Assembly: GCA_963669315.1 (NCBI GenBank)
Contig: OY770021.1
Coordinates: forward strand, 3,720,001 to 3,784,000
DNA: 64,000 nucleotides
Direction: 5' to 3'
Origin: SZUA-547 sp963669315
Lineage (GTDB): Bacteria > Pseudomonadota > Alphaproteobacteria > Rhodobacterales > Rhodobacteraceae
Shown here: positions 32,644-43,114 of the stretch, piece after piece
How the letters are laid out: every line of letters begins with the position of its first letter
Numbering within the stretch: the stretch's first letter is position 1
Notes under the pieces: model-generated
What the model saw: the letters and a program-made list of their open reading frames with translations, nothing else
What the model was told of the DNA's origin: nothing
Database searches by the model: none
Program-made: the position numbers and the translations under genes

Positions 32644-35511
32644 ATGTCGCAAGAAAACTCTTTCGTCAGCCGCATCACGCGCGCGCCGCGCGCATTCGAC
32701 CCGGAAAAAGGCTCTGAATCCGCCAATCTGGTCGCCGCCGAGGGCTTGGCGGATGCGGTTGGCGACTCACCCCTGGCGTCGGTTTTAAGCGGCGCCGCAG
32801 GATCGTCGACCTATTTGGCCGGATTGATGGAGAAGGAGGCTGAATGGGCTGCTGCAGCGCTCTCCGACGCTCCTGAGGATGCGTTTGCAGCCATACTTGC
32901 ATGGATGCGGGAGGCGGAGGAAGGTGAGGCCCGCGCGCTCGACCCCATTCTACGGCAGGCCAAGCGGCGCGGGGCGTTGCTGATCGCATTGGCGGATCTC
33001 GGCGGCGTCTGGGATTTCGAGGCCGTCACCGATGCGCTGACGGATCTTGCCGACACGGCGATGCAGGCGGCGGCGAGGGTCCATATTCGGGCTCAGCGGG
33101 CGACTGACAGGCTACCGCCATCGAACGGCGAAGCGGAAGATTCGGGCTATGTCTTGATCGCCATGGGCAAGCATGGCGCGCGCGAATTGAACTATTCATC
33201 CGACATCGACGTCATTCCCCTGTTCGACGAAACGCAGTGGGATCCCGCCGACTACGCATATGTGAAAACCGGCCTTGTGCGCGCGACCAGAGGCGTCGTC
33301 AAAGCGCTTTCAGAGAACACGGCAGACGGCTACGTCTTTCGCACCGATTTGCGTCTTCGCCCGGATCCGGGGGCTACGCCGATCTGTATGGCGATGGAAT
33401 CGGCCGAGCGATACTACGAGGTGTTCGGCCGCACATGGGAGCGGTCAGCCTACATCAAAGCGCGCGCCGCAGCCTGCGATCTCGCAGCCGGCGAGCGGTT
33501 CCTTGAGCATCTGCAACCATTCGTCTGGCGGCGCCATCTGGACTTCGCCATGGTCGAAGATGCGATGCGGATGCGTCAGGCGATCCGCAAGCACAAGGGC
33601 CATGGGGGGTTGGAGGTACCCGGTCATGACATCAAGATCGGCGCCGGCGGCATCCGCGAGATCGAATTTCTCGCCCAAACCCAGCAGCTTATCCTGGGCG
33701 GCAGGGAGCCGACTTTGCGCGATCCGACCACGCGCGGCGCATTGCGCGCGCTGACCGAAGGCGGTTGGATCGATGAGGATCTTCGGGAGACGCTGGACGC
33801 AGCCTATATCGCGCATCGCGAGCTCGAGCATCGCATCCAAATGCTTGAGGACGCGCAGACGCATATCGTTCCGAGTTCGGAGGAGGGGCTGGACCGCATC
33901 GCCGCTCTGGGCGGTTGGCCCAATGTGCAAAGTTTTGTCTCAGAAGTCGGGTCACGAATGGAGGAGGTGCACGCCCGCGCCAACGCGTTCTACGACCAGA
34001 CAGGGCCGGGTGGAGGCGGTGGCGGGGACGACATTTCGGATGCGAAGATCGAGGCGTGCGGATTCGAGGAAGAGGACCGGGCGGCCGCGGCGCTGGAGAG
34101 GTGGCGATCCGGGGCGATTCCGGCCACGCGGTCGGATCGCGCGCGCAACCGGCTGAACCGTTTGGCCCCAAGGATTTTTGCGAAGATCGGAACTTTCATA
34201 AATCCGGATGAAACGCTGGCCCAGTTCGACCGGTTCCTTTCGGGTCTGCCCGGCGGCGTGCAGTTGTTCTCTCTCTTCGAGGCGAACCCGCATCTTCTAG
34301 AGTTGATGATCGAGGTGTGCGCCGCCGCGCCGCATCTGGCCGAGTACTTGTCGCAGAACGCGTCGGTCTTCGAGGCGGTGCTGACCACCGATTTCTTTGC
34401 GCCTCCGCCGCCGTTACCAGCCTTGGAAGCGGAGATGTCGACGCTACTCGACGACGAAGATGAGGACTATGAGACCCAGCTAGACGCAATTCGCCGCTGG
34501 TCCAAGGAGCGACGTTTTCAGGTCGGCGTGCAGGTGTTGCGTGGCCATCTGGATGCGGCAGGGGCAGGGCACGCCTATTCGGATATCGCCGAAGCGGCGG
34601 TCAGGGCGCTTCACCCGCTGGTGACGAGGGAGTTTACGCGCCGCCATGGCCCGCCGCCTGGCCGGGGCGCGGCCGTACTGGCGCTCGGTCGGCTTGGCGG
34701 GCGGGAGATGACGCCCACATCCGATCTCGACCTGATCATCATCTACGATGCGGCGGGGGTTGAGGCATCGGAGGGGAAACGCCCCTTAAGTTCTACTCCT
34801 TATTACGCGAGATTTACCCAAGCTCTTATCTCTGCTTTGACTGCGCCAACGGCCGAAGGACGGCTCTATGAAGTCGATATGCGACTACGCCCCTCTGGCC
34901 GGTCAGGACCAGTCGCCACCGGGTTGGACGCCTTCCGGCGCTATCAGGCGGAGAAAGCCTGGACATGGGAGCATATGGCGCTCAGCCGCGCGCGGACTGT
35001 GGCTGGCCCAGCGGCGCTTGCCGCCGATGTGGATGCGGCCGTGGTGGATGTGCTCTCAACGCCTCGCGTCGCCGCAGATGTCTTGAAGGACGCGCTGGAT
35101 ATGCGCGCGCGGATCGATGAGGCGAAAGCGCCGCTCCTGAAAAACGTCTGGGCGCTTAAGCATGTGCGCGGCGGATTGGTCGACATCGAGTTTATCGCGC
35201 AGGCGGGCGCACTGGTGAACGGGATGAGCGAACCGACCGATACGGTTGGAAAGCTGAAAAAGCTCGGTGAAATTGGCTGGTTGAGCGCCGATGACTCGGC
35301 CGATCTTCGCGCTGCATTCGCTCTTCAGGCGACGACTCAGCAAACGGCTCGAGTCGCAACCGGAAACATGGTTCTTCCTGAAACCGCCAGCCAGGGTCTG
35401 CGCGCGACGCTGACCAAGGCGACGGGGTCCAAGGACTTTGCCGATTTGGTGGAGCGTTTGGCGAAGGCGCAGGAGATGGTCAGAGACCGTTTCCGGGCCA
35501 TCATTGGATAG
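32644..35511 (+). CDS. glnE: bifunctional glutamine synthetase adenylyltransferase/deadenylase
   Basis: The 955-residue protein has two nucleotidyltransferase domains. The N-terminal deadenylase has GKHGARELNYSSDIDVIPLFDE and the C-terminal adenylylating domain has LGRLGGREMTPTSDLDLIIIYD (both named by ends), each with the D-x-D metal pair. Each is followed by a helical bundle (GGIREIEFLAQTQQL and GGLVDIEFIAQAGAL). It turns glutamine synthetase off or on in response to PII. A glycine-rich linker (GPGGGGGGDD) separates the halves near residue 455. Start ATG 32644 is 31 bases after the DUF817 gene. Length is normal for GlnE. Confidence 0.96.
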   Translation: MSQENSFVSRITRAPRAFDPEKGSESANLVAAEGLADAVGDSPLASVLSGAAGSSTYLAGLMEKEAEWAAAALSDAPEDAFAAILAWMREAEEGEARALDPILRQAKRRGALLIALADLGGVWDFEAVTDALTDLADTAMQAAARVHIRAQRATDRLPPSNGEAEDSGYVLIAMGKHGARELNYSSDIDVIPLFDETQWDPADYAYVKTGLVRATRGVVKALSENTADGYVFRTDLRLRPDPGATPICMAMESAERYYEVFGRTWERSAYIKARAAACDLAAGERFLEHLQPFVWRRHLDFAMVEDAMRMRQAIRKHKGHGGLEVPGHDIKIGAGGIREIEFLAQTQQLILGGREPTLRDPTTRGALRALTEGGWIDEDLRETLDAAYIAHRELEHRIQMLEDAQTHIVPSSEEGLDRIAALGGWPNVQSFVSEVGSRMEEVHARANAFYDQTGPGGGGGGDDISDAKIEACGFEEEDRAAAALERWRSGAIPATRSDRARNRLNRLAPRIFAKIGTFINPDETLAQFDRFLSGLPGGVQLFSLFEANPHLLELMIEVCAAAPHLAEYLSQNASVFEAVLTTDFFAPPPPLPALEAEMSTLLDDEDEDYETQLDAIRRWSKERRFQVGVQVLRGHLDAAGAGHAYSDIAEAAVRALHPLVTREFTRRHGPPPGRGAAVLALGRLGGREMTPTSDLDLIIIYDAAGVEASEGKRPLSSTPYYARFTQALISALTAPTAEGRLYEVDMRLRPSGRSGPVATGLDAFRRYQAEKAWTWEHMALSRARTVAGPAALAADVDAAVVDVLSTPRVAADVLKDALDMRARIDEAKAPLLKNVWALKHVRGGLVDIEFIAQAGALVNGMSEPTDTVGKLKKLGEIGWLSADDSADLRAAFALQATTQQTARVATGNMVLPETASQGLRATLTKATGSKDFADLVERLAKAQEMVRDRFRAIIG

Positions 35512-35531
35512 AACCAACTTGAGAGTCGCCA

Positions 35532-36437
35532 GTGGCCTTGCCCATCGTCCATCACCCGCACTATGTCGCGCCGTTGAAGCCGGATCATCGGTTTCCGATG
35601 TCGAAATACGGATATGTGCGCGACGCTCTGGTTTCGAGAGGTCTGATCGAAGAGGGCGGCTGGGTCTCCCCCGATCTGATCTCCGCTCCGGCTCTGACAC
35701 GCGTTCACGACGCCGGCTATGTTCAGCGCGTTTTCAGCCTCAGCCTGTCGGAGGATGAGCAACGGCGCATCGGATTGCCAAGAACGGAGCGGGTCGTTCG
35801 CCGCGCGCGGCTCGCATCGGCCGGAACGGCGCTTGCGGCGAAACTGGCGCTGGAACACGGTATCGCCTGCAATGGCGCCGGTGGGTCGCATCACGCGGGG
35901 CCGGATGGTGGCGCGGGGTTCTGCACATTCAACGACGTGGCGGTTGCGGTTCAAGCGCTCTTGGACGCCGGATCGATTCGCCGAGCGCTCGTGATCGATG
36001 CGGATGTTCATCACGGTGATGGAACAGCGGAAATATTCGCGGATGATCCCGCCGTGTTCACGCTCTCGATCCATGCGGAAAAAAACTATCCAGTGCGAAA
36101 GCCCAACTCCGATCTGGACATTGCTTTGCCGGACGGGGTCGAGGATGCGAACTACGCGAAGGCTTTTCGGGCGGGTCTGAGGCAGGCTTTCGCCGCGGGG
36201 CCATATGACATCGCCTTCTACAATGCAGGCGTCGATCCGCATCGTGATGACCGGCTCGGGCGGCTGGCGCTGTCGGATGTCGGCTTGAGAGAACGGGACA
36301 GGCTGGCGCTCAGTTCCTGCCGCGCGAGGGGTATACCGGTGGTCGGGGTGCTCGGCGGCGGCTATGGCGACGACAAGCGCGCAGTCGCCGAACGCCACGC
36401 AATCATGTTCGAAGAGGCGGCTCGCTTGGCTTCTTGA
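35532..36437 (+). CDS. histone deacetylase family protein (acetoin-utilisation/acetylpolyamine-hydrolase type)
   Basis: The 301-residue protein has the zinc-dependent deacetylase fold. GGSHHAGPDGGAGFCTFND holds the catalytic histidine pair, VIDADVHHGDGT two zinc ligands, YNAGVDPHRDDRLGRL the third ligand and VLGGGYGDD the active-site tyrosine. Bacterial members deacetylate acetyl-lysine, acetylpolyamines or related amides; the substrate here is unknown. The start is GTG 35532, 20 bases after glnE. An NTF2-like gene follows after 27 bases, so a small operon with glnE is possible. Confidence 0.88.
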   Translation: MALPIVHHPHYVAPLKPDHRFPMSKYGYVRDALVSRGLIEEGGWVSPDLISAPALTRVHDAGYVQRVFSLSLSEDEQRRIGLPRTERVVRRARLASAGTALAAKLALEHGIACNGAGGSHHAGPDGGAGFCTFNDVAVAVQALLDAGSIRRALVIDADVHHGDGTAEIFADDPAVFTLSIHAEKNYPVRKPNSDLDIALPDGVEDANYAKAFRAGLRQAFAAGPYDIAFYNAGVDPHRDDRLGRLALSDVGLRERDRLALSSCRARGIPVVGVLGGGYGDDKRAVAERHAIMFEEAARLAS

Positions 36438-36464
36438 TCGAGCAACAGAGGAGGGATTTCATCA

Positions 36465-37229
36465 GTGACGCTTCGCAACAAGGACAAGATCCGCGCCTTG
36501 CTGAAAGGGATCGAAACCGGCGATCCGGATTCGGTCGCCGTCGTCAACGAAGCGAAGTACATCCAGCACAATCCTCAGACCCATGAGGGCAGCGAGGGGC
36601 TTGCCGCGCTGTTCAAGCGTCTGTCTCTCACAAATCCGAAGGTGAATATCGTTCGCGCATTCGAGGATGGCGATTTCGTCTTCGCGCATACTGAGTACGA
36701 CTTCGCCAGCCGGAAGATTGGGTTCGAGGTGTTCCGCTTTGAGGATGGGCAGGCGGTCGAACATTGGGACAATATTCAGGAACGGCAGGGACCCAATCCT
36801 GCGGGTCGCTCGATGGTCGACGGGCCGTCCGAGGCCACGGACCTGGCGTTGACCGAACAAAACCGCGCGTTGGCTCAGTCATTTGTAGAGAATGTGCTGA
36901 TTGGGAGGGCATTGGACCGGCTGCTGGATTTCATCGACAGGGATAATTTCGCCGATCACAACCCAAAATTCGGAGATGGGTCGCCTGCGCTGCGTTCTGC
37001 GTTGGAAGCGGTAGAGGAGGGCGCGCCAGCTATCCTCTACGAGCGTTTGCACCGTGTTCTGGCCGAAGGAAATTTCGCGCTCGCCGTCAGCGAAGGCCGC
37101 CGCGCGGGCGTCCACACCGCCTATTACGACCTGTTTCGAATCGCCGATGGCAAGATCGCTGAACACTGGGACACGGTCGAGAAAATCGCGCCCAAAGAGC
37201 TTTGGAAAAACGACAACGGCAAGTTCTGA
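36465..37229 (+). CDS. tandem NTF2/SnoaL-like protein
   Basis: The 254-residue protein contains two NTF2-like alpha+beta cone domains. The first runs to about residue 120 (YIQHNPQTHEG, VFRFEDGQAVEHWDNIQ) and the second from about 125 to 250 (FADHNPKFGDG, LFRIADGKIAEHWDTVE). The repeated HNP and (V/A)EHWD motifs are typical of SnoaL-like proteins of the predicted-polyketide-cyclase group. No catalytic assignment is safe. The start is GTG 36465 with GAGGAGGG upstream. It converges with the pepN locus 27 bases away. Confidence 0.72.
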   Translation: MTLRNKDKIRALLKGIETGDPDSVAVVNEAKYIQHNPQTHEGSEGLAALFKRLSLTNPKVNIVRAFEDGDFVFAHTEYDFASRKIGFEVFRFEDGQAVEHWDNIQERQGPNPAGRSMVDGPSEATDLALTEQNRALAQSFVENVLIGRALDRLLDFIDRDNFADHNPKFGDGSPALRSALEAVEEGAPAILYERLHRVLAEGNFALAVSEGRRAGVHTAYYDLFRIADGKIAEHWDTVEKIAPKELWKNDNGKF

Positions 37230-37256
37230 CTTCGGCTTGCGGTTAGTAAACCGGTA

Positions 37257-39940
37257 TCAATCGCCGAGCACCCGGCCGACGATCTCGCCCGTATCCTTGC
37301 TCAGACCCTCGGTCCCGGCGATCCGTTCAAGCTGCGCCCGTATCAACGCCTGCCGCGACGCGTCATAGCGCCGCCAGGTCTCAAACGCGCCTGTCAGTCG
37401 CGCGGCGGTTTGTGGGTTCACCGGGTCGAGTTTCAGCAGCCAATCGGCGAAGAATGCGTATCCCGAACCGTCGGCAGCGTGGAACCGGCTGGGATTGCCG
37501 GTGGCGAACGCTCCGATCAAGGCGCGGAACTTGTTGGGGTTGCGCCAGTCGAAGGCTTCATGCCGAATCAAAGCATTGATGCGATGAAGCGTATCTGTTC
37601 CAGGCGCCATCGCCTGCGTCGCCAACCACTTGTCGATCACCAGAGAGTCGCCCCGCCAACGCTGAAAGAAGGCGTCTAGCGCAGCGTTGGCGGCCGGCGC
37701 GCCTGTATGCACGAGAGCGGTCAGCGCCGGTAGGGAATCGGACATGTTGTCCGCCTGCTCGAACTGCGTGGCGACAAGCTTTTGCGCCCTGTCGTTGGGA
37801 AGCCGCGCAAGATAGTGCAGTGCGCGGTTTTTCAACGCGCGCCTACCCGCATCCGCCGCGTTTGGCGTATAGGGCTTTGTCTCGGTCATCGCCTGATAGG
37901 CGTCCAGCAAATCCCCCGACAGCGCCTGAGCCAGACCGCCGAGCAAAGCTTCACGCGCCGCATGGATCGTCTCCGGATTCGCAGCGCCGTCCCGTTGGTG
38001 CATTTCGCTGGCCATCTCATCCTCGGACGGAAGGTCGAGCACCAGCGCCTTGAAGGCGGGATCCAGATCTTGACCAGACAATGCCGCACGCATCGCATCT
38101 ATGAAGTCGGTATCGACCGGCTTCAGACTTCCGCGCCCAATCGCGGCGGCCATGGTCAAGGCGACGTCCAGAGCATAGGCGCGTCCCGCCTCCCACTGTT
38201 GAACGGGTCGGGATCATGCGCCAGCAGGAACGCGCGCTCTTGATTCAAGACATTGCGCTCCAGGATCACGGGGGCGGAGAACCCGCGGAGCAGAGAAGGC
38301 ACCGGCTCCTCAGCCACATCTTCGAAGACGAAGCTCTGCTCCGCCTCGGTTAACTCCAACACGCGCGTATAGGGGTCCGCATCCTCCGCGTCATCGACCA
38401 GCGCGATCGGCGACCCGTCCTGCGACAACAATCCGAAGGCGACCGGAATCACCAGTGGATTCTTCGCCGGCTGACCCGGCGTGGGCGGCGTGGTTTGGCG
38501 GAAGGTAAGCGTGTAGGTGCGACTGTCCGCATTGTACTTCTCCACCACCTGAAGGCGCGGCGTTCCGGCCTGCGAATACCAAAGTTTGAACTGGGACAGA
38601 TCGCGGCCCGACACCTCCTCAAAGCAAGCGATCCAGTCTTCGATCGCACATGCCTCTCCGTCGTGACGACGGAAATAGAGATCGCATCCGCGCCGATAGG
38701 CGTCCGCGCCAATAAGCAAGCGGAGCATGCGGATGATCTCCGCGCCTTTTTCGTAGACCGTCGCGGTGTAGAAGTTGTTGATCTCAATATATTGTTCCGG
38801 CCGGACTGGATGGGCGAGGGGGCCCGCATCCTCTCTGAACTGCCGAGCCCGAAGCGATTTCACCTCTCTGATGCGCACCACCGGTTCAGACCGCATCTCC
38901 TCGGAGAATTGCTGATCGCGAAAAACCGTCAGTCCCTCTTTGAGACAAAGCTGGAACCAATCGCGGCATGTGATGCGGTTGCCAGTCCAGTTGTGGAAAT
39001 ACTCGTGGGCGATGACGCTTTCGATGCCTTCGTAATCCGCGTCGGTCGCCGTCTCAGGGCTCGCCAGCACGTACTTTGAATTGAAGATGTTCAGGCCCTT
39101 GTTCTCCATCGCCCCCATGTTGAAATCGTCGGTGGCGACGATCATGAAGAGATCGAGGTCGTATTCCCGGCCATATGCCTCTTCATCCCAGCGCATGGAC
39201 CGCTTCAGCGCATCCATCGCGTAGGCGCATTTCCCTTCGTCGCCTTTGCGCACAAAGATGCGCAGCGCGACATTGCACCCGGACATGGTGGTGAAGCTGT
39301 CGTCGACCGAAACGAGGTCTCCGGCGACCAGCGCGAACAGGTAAGAGGGCTTGGAGAACGGGTCGTCCCATTCAGCGAAGTGACGCCCGCCGTCAAGATC
39401 GCCTGACGCGACTGGATTCCCGTTCGACAGCAGCACCGGGCTGGTCGCCTTGTCCGCTTCGACGCGAACATGGAATACGCTCATCACGTCGGGACGGTCG
39501 GGGTAGTAGGTGATCTTGCGGAACCCCTCCGCCTCGCACTGGGTGAAAAAGGCCCCTTTCGACAGATACAGCCCCTCAAGCGCCGTATTGGACGCCGGGT
39601 CCAACTCTGTTTCGCATTCCCAGATGAAAGGCCCGTCTGGCAGGTCGTCCGCGGCAACCGCCAGGCCCGCATCGGTCAGTGACAGGGTACTCCGATCAAA
39701 CGCCTCGCCATCGATAGCGGCCGAGACAAGCTTTAGCGCGCGGCCATGAAGAAAGAGATCTACAGGTCCTTCCAAAGCGCGGGCCGGATTCCTTCGGATC
39801 GCTAGTCGGGCGCGCACTCTGGTCTCGCTGGGGTGGAGGGAGAAAACTAGCCGTACATCATCGATTAGCCAGTTCGGCGGCCGATAGTCCGCCAGCCGTA
39901 CTGCCGCGCCATTTCTTGCTACTTGTTCTTCCGTGCGCAT
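37257..39940 (-). pseudogene. pepN: aminopeptidase N with a one-base frameshift
   Basis: Together the two frames encode a complete M1 metallopeptidase of about 890 residues. The first frame (39940 to 38156) has the substrate motif GAMENKGLNIFNSKYVLA, the zinc site VIAHEYFHNWTGNR and FYTATVYEKGAEIIRML. It reaches LLAHDPDPFN, then shifts into a short wrong tail. The expected continuation WEAGRAYALDVALTMAAAIG lies in the next frame and runs to 37257. One missing base at about 38195-38200 explains both. It may be a true inactivating mutation or a sequencing error; no other damage is seen. Start ATG 39940 opens the conserved N-terminus. PepN removes N-terminal amino acids from peptides in the cytosol. 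Confidence 0.88.
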
Positions 39941-40060
39941 GGTCGCTCGCCTCTGCCCCAATTCGGTCAGAGATAGTCCGTTACGTGAGGGACTTAAAGC
40001 ACATGCGCCACATTTTGGGCGACCACGAAGTCTGGCATGCCGACCGGATGGCGATAGAGG

Positions 40061-41323
40061 CTAGGCTAGTCCGGCGAAACGACTGAGCAAAACGCGCTTA
40101 CACTTAGGAATCACGCCATGCTCACCAATCCATTCGGAATATTGCCGATAGGTTGGATCGGCCATCAGGTGTCGTTCTTCCGTCTTCGCGCGCCACAGAT
40201 AAATCGCACATACAATGGATAGCAGGATCGTGTTTCTGATCGCGGTATCCGCGCCCTCAAGTGATAGAAACGGCAGATAAAGCAACCACCAGAACAACCC
40301 CTTCGACAAATAGGCGGGGTGCTTGAACATGCTGTAAGGTCCGTTGGTGATAATTCCACGATGCGTCAGGTTTGAAAAACGGACGCCGAAAATCACCGTC
40401 GACCAGGCATAGAAGAATGTGAGGATCGTAAGGATCGTTCCCCATAGAATCAGTAAGACGGTATTGCCCTCAAACCAGACATGCCAAAGTTGGCCACCGC
40501 TACGATAATTCAGCACGCCGTCGGAAGACATGACGACAAATGGTGGGTAGCAGATCAGCGCTGCGACCCAACCGCTTACAAAGGGGTTGGCTGAACGGAT
40601 ATGGGAATCCAGCACCCTAAGGGTCAAAACATACCCGATTGCGCCAAAGCAAATATCAAACAAAAACAAAAAGTTAATTAGAAATATGAAGATGAACTGG
40701 GGCTGCTCGAAAATGGCTGAAGCATCCAAGCTCACAATGGAGTTCAAGGTGCTTGGGATCACCATGACCATGAATGCGAGGAAGAACGCCTTGATAAACC
40801 AGCCTCGAAAATGATCCAGAAGAACCTCAGCGTCGAATTTCTCAGGTTTGAATAAAAGCAGCCGGCCGATTAGCCAGTATCCGTCTTTTGGTTCGGTCAT
40901 AAACTTTGTCGTGAACCAGAAATATGCGGGCGCAGACAGAACAAATAACGGAGTGAACAACTCTAAGTATGTGAAGTAACTGTTAAAATCATTTCCTCTG
41001 TAATACTTAAAAAGTGAGTAAAACCCGACAATGGAAGCTATCGTCGCCAGAAACCCGATGAACTTCGTGACTGTCAGCGAGAGCGTCTCGGAACTTTTCC
41101 GGCGAAGCGTAAAGTCCATTCCCGCGCTCGGGCTGCGATATGTCTTGCGAACCAGAAGCTCCCACGCCGCCATCGGCAGCCCGATGCCCGCCAATAGAGC
41201 GAGAACCGCGGCGACCTCGGGTATTTCGAAGACAATGATTAGTAATAGCGTGACGGCAAGCCCGGCGGACCCTACGAGCCCCGTCGATACGCTAACCGCC
41301 GACTGAGGTCTTGAACCACTCAT
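40061..41323 (-). CDS. isoprenylcysteine-carboxyl-methyltransferase-like membrane protein
   Basis: The 420-residue protein has roughly ten transmembrane helices. Its last 130 residues carry the ICMT/NnrU-like signature: FSNLTHRGIITNGPYSMFKHPAYLSKGLFWW (named by ends), then a helix pair and WRAKTEERHLMADPTYRQYSEW. The R-x2-GPY...HPxY and ERxL motifs form the SAM site in this superfamily. The N-terminal 290 residues have no family I can name. Its DNA looks AT-richer than the neighbours, with runs such as AATAAAAG inside the gene, hinting at acquisition. The substrate is unlikely to be a prenylated protein. Start ATG 41323 is the first plausible one. Confidence 0.65.
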   Translation of the reverse strand: MSGSRPQSAVSVSTGLVGSAGLAVTLLLIIVFEIPEVAAVLALLAGIGLPMAAWELLVRKTYRSPSAGMDFTLRRKSSETLSLTVTKFIGFLATIASIVGFYSLFKYYRGNDFNSYFTYLELFTPLFVLSAPAYFWFTTKFMTEPKDGYWLIGRLLLFKPEKFDAEVLLDHFRGWFIKAFFLAFMVMVIPSTLNSIVSLDASAIFEQPQFIFIFLINFLFLFDICFGAIGYVLTLRVLDSHIRSANPFVSGWVAALICYPPFVVMSSDGVLNYRSGGQLWHVWFEGNTVLLILWGTILTILTFFYAWSTVIFGVRFSNLTHRGIITNGPYSMFKHPAYLSKGLFWWLLYLPFLSLEGADTAIRNTILLSIVCAIYLWRAKTEERHLMADPTYRQYSEWIGEHGVIPKCKRVLLSRFAGLA

Positions 41324-41558
41324 ACAACCACACCGCGTCACCCGACGCCAATCCAGCCTGCACAACAGGCAAGGCATCCAACTTTCCGCACGCTCTCAAG
41401 AGTATCCCACCTTCACTACAGCGGTTCAATCATTGCGTCAGCATATAGTTGAATCGTGATGGCATGCCCGCATTCAGTTGCGCACGCGCTATCAATAGAT
41501 CAGAACTGCCACCGCATTCGACATCCAGAGAACTGAGCCAGTACAGGACGCAATCCTA

Positions 41559-43097
41559 ATGAACGCGACCGCCACCAGTATGATGATCACCGACTCGACA
41601 TGGCGACGTTGGACGATCGTGCTGCTCGTCGGCGTCTTTGCGGTCCGAGAGGCGATCAACGCGCTGGCGCTCGCCCCCGTACATTTTGACGAGGCGCAGT
41701 ACTGGACCTATGGCGAGGCGCTTGCGTTCTCCTACTACTCGAAGCCGCCGCTTGCGGCCTGGTTGATCCGCCTGTCCACTGAAATATTCGGCCAGAATGA
41801 ATTCGGCTTGCGTGCGGTTGTTCCGCTGCTACATGCTTGGATCGGTTGGCTACTATTCGCGACCGGACGGAGAATGTTTGATGCTCCAACCGGATTTTGG
41901 GCGGCGCTGGTTTACACGGCGGCGCCCGGCGTCGTTATCTCCTCAAATATCATGAGCACGGATCCCGTCATGATGGCCGGTTGGGCGGCGGCTCTCTACT
42001 CTTTGGTCCGCGCGCTGACCGAGGAAGAGGAAGGGCGGACGTCACTCAAATGGTGGGCGCTCTGCGGCGCGGCGGTCGGCGCGGGAATGATGGGCAAGTA
42101 TACCGGCGTCGCATTCTTCGCCACGGGACTGGGCTATGCATTGTTCTCGCGTCGGGGTCCGATGCGGTGGGACGGCGCCTTCGCGGCCTTGATCGCCGCG
42201 CTCCTGGTGCTTTCGCCCAATCTGATCTGGAACGCGATGAACCAGTTTGCGACGATCGCCCATGTGGGAGAGAACGCGGCGCTGGGTAAGAATCCCATTA
42301 CGCCCGGCGACTTTGCTGAGTTTCTGGGCGCGCAGTTCGGTGTGTTCGGGCCGGTGGCCTTTGCAGCGCTCATCCTGATGTTCTTTCACAAGCACACCTG
42401 GATCGACGAGTGGCGCTATCGCCTGCTCATGTGGCTCTCGGCGCCTCTGGTTGCGGTAATCGCGCTCAAGGCGCTGTCGGGCGGAGCGAATCCGAATTGG
42501 GCGGCGCCGGCCTATGTGGGCGGATCTCTGATGATCGCCGCTTGGCTCCTCGACTTGGGGCGTCGAAGATGGCTGGTGGTTCATGGTGCCATCGGCGCCG
42601 TCGTCGCACTCGCCTTTCTCGCCGTCTCCGCGCTCTATGCGGACCGGGCGATAGCGCTGAAGCGCAGCTATGATCCGTTCAAGAAATCGAGACCAGCCTC
42701 TGAATTCTGCGGTCACGTTATCAATGCGATGGAAGAGACCGGCATCGGCGTTCTGGTGTCAAACAATCGCAGGCGGCTGGCTGAATGCATGTGGCATGGC
42801 GGGTTCGGAGTGGAACGAATCGCCGTCTGGAATCCCAAGGGTGGCGCGCGAAACCACTATGAAATGGTCGCCTCACTGACGCAGGGGGATAATAGAGAAA
42901 TGCTGCTGATCCTTCAGAGCAGCAAGGGCGGGAAGATTGCGAAAGCCTTTCGGGAATCCGAGTTCGTAGCCAAAGGAGACGATCAAACCTATGCGGACCG
43001 CGCGCACGCCTATCAGATTTGGCGTGTGAAAGGCTTTATGGGCTATCCAGACCAGCCAGCGCCGCCGCCGGATGCCTCGACAGGCGCTATGAAGTAG
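41559..43097 (+). CDS. GT39 family membrane glycosyltransferase (ArnT-like)
   Basis: The 512-residue protein has about ten transmembrane helices. The first periplasmic loop carries the catalytic acidic motif HFDEAQYW and then YSKPPLAAWLIR, both typical of ArnT and related polyprenyl-phosphate-sugar transferases. NIMSTDPVMMAGWA and GMMGKYTGVAF follow in family order. A soluble C-terminal domain of about 130 residues completes it. Such enzymes move a sugar from a lipid carrier to lipid A, glycan or protein in the periplasm. The start ATG 41559 has no strong ribosome binding site. It precedes dusA by 17 bases, and may be linked with the ICMT-like gene upstream in a surface-modification locus. 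Confidence 0.8.
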   Translation: MNATATSMMITDSTWRRWTIVLLVGVFAVREAINALALAPVHFDEAQYWTYGEALAFSYYSKPPLAAWLIRLSTEIFGQNEFGLRAVVPLLHAWIGWLLFATGRRMFDAPTGFWAALVYTAAPGVVISSNIMSTDPVMMAGWAAALYSLVRALTEEEEGRTSLKWWALCGAAVGAGMMGKYTGVAFFATGLGYALFSRRGPMRWDGAFAALIAALLVLSPNLIWNAMNQFATIAHVGENAALGKNPITPGDFAEFLGAQFGVFGPVAFAALILMFFHKHTWIDEWRYRLLMWLSAPLVAVIALKALSGGANPNWAAPAYVGGSLMIAAWLLDLGRRRWLVVHGAIGAVVALAFLAVSALYADRAIALKRSYDPFKKSRPASEFCGHVINAMEETGIGVLVSNNRRRLAECMWHGGFGVERIAVWNPKGGARNHYEMVASLTQGDNREMLLILQSSKGGKIAKAFRESEFVAKGDDQTYADRAHAYQIWRVKGFMGYPDQPAPPPDASTGAMK

Positions 43098-43114
43098 TAT
43101 TTGGGCGGGGGGGG

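Noticed and set aside
35337..36398. 353-codon minus-strand frame across glnE and the deacetylase gene
   Set aside because: It is antisense to two clearly identified genes and is produced by high GC content; it has no family resemblance.
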